A stretch of DNA of 64,000 bases from Hormiphora californensis (lineage: Eukaryota > Ctenophora > Tentaculata > Cydippida > Pleurobrachiidae), in contig CM035356.1 of the NCBI GenBank assembly GCA_020137815.1, positions 4,999,789 through 5,063,788 on the forward strand, given 5' to 3'. Below the pieces are notes generated by a model. The model searched no databases and had not been told where the DNA came from. It saw only the letters and a program-made list of their open reading frames with translations. The position numbers and the translations under genes were made by a program. Positions 54,429-64,000 of the stretch are shown one piece after another (the first letter of the stretch is position 1; every line of letters starts with the position of its first letter).

Positions 54429-56096
54429 GCAAACGAGTGCCTTCCTCCACGATTATCAGAGCTGTCTAGTTTATTAAGGAGAAATAAATACCATCGATTC
54501 AGAGAGATAAACATACGATTATTAACATTTCGATACTGAAATGTCTGGATTTCATATGCTCACGATCCTCCCTATTCAGCCAAAATAACTCGTGTTTTCC
54601 TTATTTTCTCCCTTTTCAGGAGTGTTTGCCTGGTTACCAACTGTTATAGTTCACTTCAGCGGAATAAAAATCACCAAAACAATGTCCCATATCTTTACCA
54701 TAATTCTCTTCTACAGTGTAGGTAAGTTCAATTTAGTCAAGACTACTATTTAGTAGAGTCGATAACTACATCGACCTCTCCCAATTGTTCCAGTTTTTGT
54801 CACATCTGTTTGGAGCCTCGACACGACCTCTAAACAGGTGTTACTTTTTTCACAAACTGTTTTCATCTTGGTGTAATCAGCATTTGAAATGTTGCTGATC
54901 ATAACAAAAACCTAACTATTTTTTTTCAACTTGGGGTAAAACCATGGGTTTCAAAAGTTAGCTCTAGGTCCCCTGAGTAACCATCCGGAGACTCTAAGAG
55001 ATATTTCAAGCCGTTCTCCTGTAATCATTAATCCCGGTAGAGCACATATTTGAGTATGGACGTACGTGCAATTGCCTACAACCTCAACTTTAATGTATAA
55101 CGTTAATGTGCGTCTCTCTCTTTTCTCCCCCCTTGAGAAAGAGTTATCTCGCGCGGCGCAACCGCACGTGCGGTTTTTCCAGAGAGAGTGAGAGACATAC
55201 AATAACATGTAAACAGCCTGCCAGCGCTCACGTACGTCCGCGTTGTATTTTTTTCTCCACCGGGATTAATGATAACGGGAGAACGGCTTGAAATATCTCT
55301 TAGAGTCTCCGGATGGTTACTCAGGGGACCTAGAGCTAACTTTTGACACCCATGGTTTTACCCCAAGTTGAAAAAAAATAGTTAGGTTTTTGTTATGATC
55401 AGCAACATTTCAAATGCTGATTACACCAAGATGAAAACAGTTTGTGAAAAAGTAACACCTGTTTAGAGGTCGTGTCGAGGCTCCAAACAGATGTGACAAA
55501 AACTGGAACAATTGGGAGAGGTCGATGTAGTTATCGACTCTACTAATTGGTGCGCTAGTACGTGCTGACACATGAACTTTTTGTCGCACGTTATGCAAAT
55601 TGTCTGCGTCTTATTACTGTAATTCCATTACGGTAATGCCACTACAAGCGGCAGAGTCAAGACCACTATTGGTGGTCAGTGGTAGAATAGTTGATATCTT
55701 TGCACGGACACAGTCAACAGTGTCAGTGGGACGTGGTAATGGTGGGGTTAGAATCCTATAGGTTCAAACTTCAAGAGGGTGGACTTTGATAGGGCTAGGA
55801 AGTTGCCATGCTACACAGGACGTTCTGATTTAGACAGCTCCTATTTCATAAAGGGCAACTATAAATTAAACCCCTCCCCTCCCCTCCTTTGATAAAACAT
55901 CAAAATCTCCCCAGGTTTCTTCGACCCTCTTATCTTCATTTTTGGGTACAAATCTCTCCGTGGATTTTTCCGGGGGAAGACCTATTATCGGGAGCTGAGG
56001 AGGAGTCAAATCAGTGGAATGAGTGTAAGCGAATTGAGAGCTTGCGAAAGGGACCGTTTGAAACAAAACAATAAACTTGACCAGATTTCAGAGTGA
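49156..56096 (+). CDS. Rhodopsin-family GPCR, exons TM2 to C-tail
   Basis: Exons 49156-49310, 51239-51431, 53391-53592, 54620-54721 and 55915-56096 (TGA 56094-56096), all GT-AG with matching phases. TM2 reads LNLAIADCLLSLAG with the conserved Asp. The TM3 cysteine (SPFC) and extracellular-loop-2 cysteine (YGRC) allow the usual disulfide. TM3 ends ERFVAIVTPFK, an ERF in place of DRY. TM4 has VVWIP. TM5 is LLCFILPLLIILTCYGVIF. TM6 carries FAWLP. TM7 ends FFDPLIFIFGYKSL, a DPxxF-type variant of NPxxY leading into helix 8. The tail is about 45 residues and charged. The first exon, with the start codon and TM1 and ending in phase 0, was not found. The ligand is unknown. Three introns hold fold-back elements. 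Confidence 0.85.
49420..49560 (+). repeat. CCAAAGTCTCCAA repeats
   Basis: About five loose copies of CCCAAAGTCTCCAACTCCCC-like units in GPCR intron 2. Confidence 0.75.
49920..49950 (+). repeat. (CATA)n microsatellite
   Basis: Seven CATA units. Confidence 0.9.
49980..50905. mobile_element. 163-bp tandem repeat, about five copies, with an inverted copy at its left edge
   Basis: Monomers contain GTCGATTTATGGGGGGTCGT, CGGACAAAAAGTCGTATCTC, ATTTGCATATTTATGC and TTCATGGACATATTTCGACG, and recur at about 50177, 50340, 50503, 50666 and 50829. The reverse complement of the same start (CTTTTTGTCCCGGGGAAGAC, CCATAAATCGAC) sits at 49997-50035. So the block is a tandem array with a facing inverted end, inside one GPCR intron. 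Confidence 0.8.
50931..51185. mobile_element. 255-bp MITE with long inverted ends
   Basis: CTAGACCAAAAAACAAAGGA at 50931 is mirrored by TCCTTTGTTTTTTGGTCTAG ending at 51185. The match continues inward for about 85 bp (CACCCGTGGCCTTTTCCGAT) to a short GA-containing loop. The right end lies 53 bases before the TM3 exon. Confidence 0.85.
51821..52689. mobile_element. 869-bp fold-back element in a GPCR intron
   Basis: GTTGGGCAAAAAAATGTCCC at 51821 is mirrored by GGGACATTTTTTTTGCCCAAC-like sequence ending at 52689. Arms of roughly 400 bp are almost identical, meeting near 52250. No ORF. The next element begins directly after it. Confidence 0.85.
52690..53325 (+). mobile_element. Helitron-like copy 3 (diverged)
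   Basis: It ends ATTCGCCCGTAGGGCGAGCG followed by GGCTTA and CTAG (53322-53325), the same hairpin and terminus as the copies at 33482-34662. Upstream it shares CTGCACGTGCAT and an ORF trace (ADAYRLRDRIL) with them. The 5' end is inferred to abut the fold-back at 52689. Confidence 0.5.
54060..54430. repeat. Facing GA-rich and CT-rich tracts
   Basis: GA-rich sequence at 54065-54310 followed by a CT run at 54372-54426; together they could pair. Confidence 0.75.
54751..55545. mobile_element. 795-bp fold-back element in the last GPCR intron
   Basis: TAGTAGAGTCGATAACTACA at 54751 is mirrored by the sequence ending GACTCTACTA at 55545. Arms of about 300 bp match with few differences, including CCATGGGTTT against CACCCATGG. 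The loop (about 55040-55280) is partly self-complementary and CpG-rich. Confidence 0.85.
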
Positions 56097-57466
56097 TATA
56101 TCGACATTTTATGTTCTTGACAATTTTACCCTCATTAATTACACTAAATAACAATCGATTAAATGTGTTAAATATCATTTTTAAGTGTGTCATGCTTTTA
56201 TTTTGTCAATTCACTGAAACTAAACTTTGAAACGAAACTTTTTTGAAATCGATGTTTATTTTATATGTTATATGGTTGAAAGTGGTTCGGTACCGGAAAA
56301 CACGACTGTTTTTTATCTATCTCATTGCGAGCCCTGATGATGAATTTCGGTTGTGGTTTGTGATTCATGTCATGATCACCTCCTGTCAGTGACTAAGAAT
56401 TGGAAGTTAGATCACGCGCCGTCGCCGAACGTCTCAGGTGTGGACAACTTCGCGCAATTCTGAGCCATATGGGGTGAATTGTTGCGCGCGCGTTTGTTGT
56501 TCAAGAATTGTTCTGCAGCTGCAGGTTCCCAGAGAACATGCAGTTCAGACATTGCTATACTAGGCAGTCTGTCCATTCGGGCTCGTGTAAGCCGTAAGCT
56601 CACATCGGGCCTTCGGCCCGGTGTGAGAGCCGACAGACAAGGAACATGTCAATACAGACAGGACTTTAGGACTTGCTCGACTCACTGAATATCACGGTCG
56701 GACTCTCAGTCTCAGTCTTAGTATCCAGAAATGAAAATGAAGAAATAAAACACTGCAGCTCATAACCTGGACATGAAAAGTGAAATACATTCGCAAAATG
56801 GGAAATAAAACATTAGGGAAACTTATGGCAATATGACGATGAGTTTCTATGTTTTAGTAAAAGTAACACTAACAAATATATGATAAACGTGCTAAATAGA
56901 TATGTTTTTTAGTTAATTATTTGAAGAGTTTGAACATCTTGCCGTTTAGACGGGTTGCAGGTCGAGCTGCACCATGAGAGGGTTCCACACAGCTGCATCT
57001 CGCCCCACAAAACAGATAATTTCTAAACCTCTCTCAATATCTCAACAGACACCTGACACATGCAGCTAACTAACACTCACACATAAAACTATTTAAAATT
57101 ATAACACTGAGAATTACCCCATTAGCCCATTATCACACGGTTTGTCTGGTTTCGCCGACTCGATCTGATTCCACTGTTCAACACACAGTTAAATTTCCAA
57201 AAATATGCTGTGACACTAAAAAATCCAGGGGTAATTGCCCCTCCCCCTCCCTGTCTGGCGCCGCCGACACCATCTGAGCGCACTGAGAATCAAATTGGGG
57301 TATGGGCGCCGCCATACAGCCCCCTCCCGATTAGTTGCGAGGGGTTGATACTCGACCAAGTGCTAAAACAGTCTAGCATCTTTCCAACCTTTGTCGTCTG
57401 ACAAACCCAACCTCTGATAGTAACAACACTCTGTCCGATTGTATACAATGTATGCCCCCTCCCCTC
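56097..57466. other. Region between convergent GPCR and PKC genes
   Basis: The two genes converge. AATAAA words (for example about 56743) could serve the GPCR. A CGGGCCTTCGGCCCG palindrome lies at about 56607. No exon recognised. Confidence 0.45.

Positions 57467-64000
<6,534 letters not shown>

Overview
This is a stretch of invertebrate animal nuclear DNA. Every confident gene is split into short coding exons joined by GT-AG introns with matching phases. The proteins are metazoan families: a WDR13-type WD40 protein, a P2X7 'ballast'-domain protein, a three-finger (Ly6/uPAR) receptor, a rhodopsin-family GPCR and a novel-type protein kinase C. Non-LTR retrotransposons, fold-back elements, MITEs and minisatellites fill the spaces. 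I cannot place the species; a non-bilaterian or other invertebrate is plausible, but that is inference.

Layout: 1-1009, last two exons of an acidic-tailed + strand gene. 1421-5175, about 100 copies of a 35-bp minisatellite running directly into the first coding exon of WDR13 (5176-14041, +). WDR13 intron 2 holds a 1.2-kb palindrome, and its last intron (9862-13941) holds a nested same-strand gene ending in a P2X7-type ballast domain (11697-13623). 15541-17329, an unassigned five-exon + strand gene. 18840-22340, homopolymer-rich poor-looking sequence over a fold-back. 24032-24966 (-), a single-pass three-finger membrane protein. 28424-36635 (+), a coiled-coil and PH-domain protein. 33482-34662, two tandem Helitron-like copies. 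37613-42400 (-), a nearly intact CR1/L2-like LINE. 44579-47690 (+), a decayed LINE. 49156-56096 (+), GPCR exons TM2 to C-tail. 57467-64000 (-), the C1 domain, kinase domain and C-tail of a delta/theta-like PKC, with a 100-N gap in one intron.

The most unusual feature is a repeated pattern of local tandem duplications that cross exon-intron boundaries. They are seen at the acidic gene (about 10 donor copies), WDR13 (acceptor plus ATG in about 100 copies), the three-finger gene (3 donors), the PH gene (6 acceptors, then a 2-copy in-frame acceptor 45 nt apart, then another 2-copy acceptor) and PKC (2 donors). The genes look functionally unrelated (cell signalling, a WD40 scaffold, a receptor), and nothing suggests co-regulation. 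Exon joins were made by eye from phase and family similarity; no transcript data were available.
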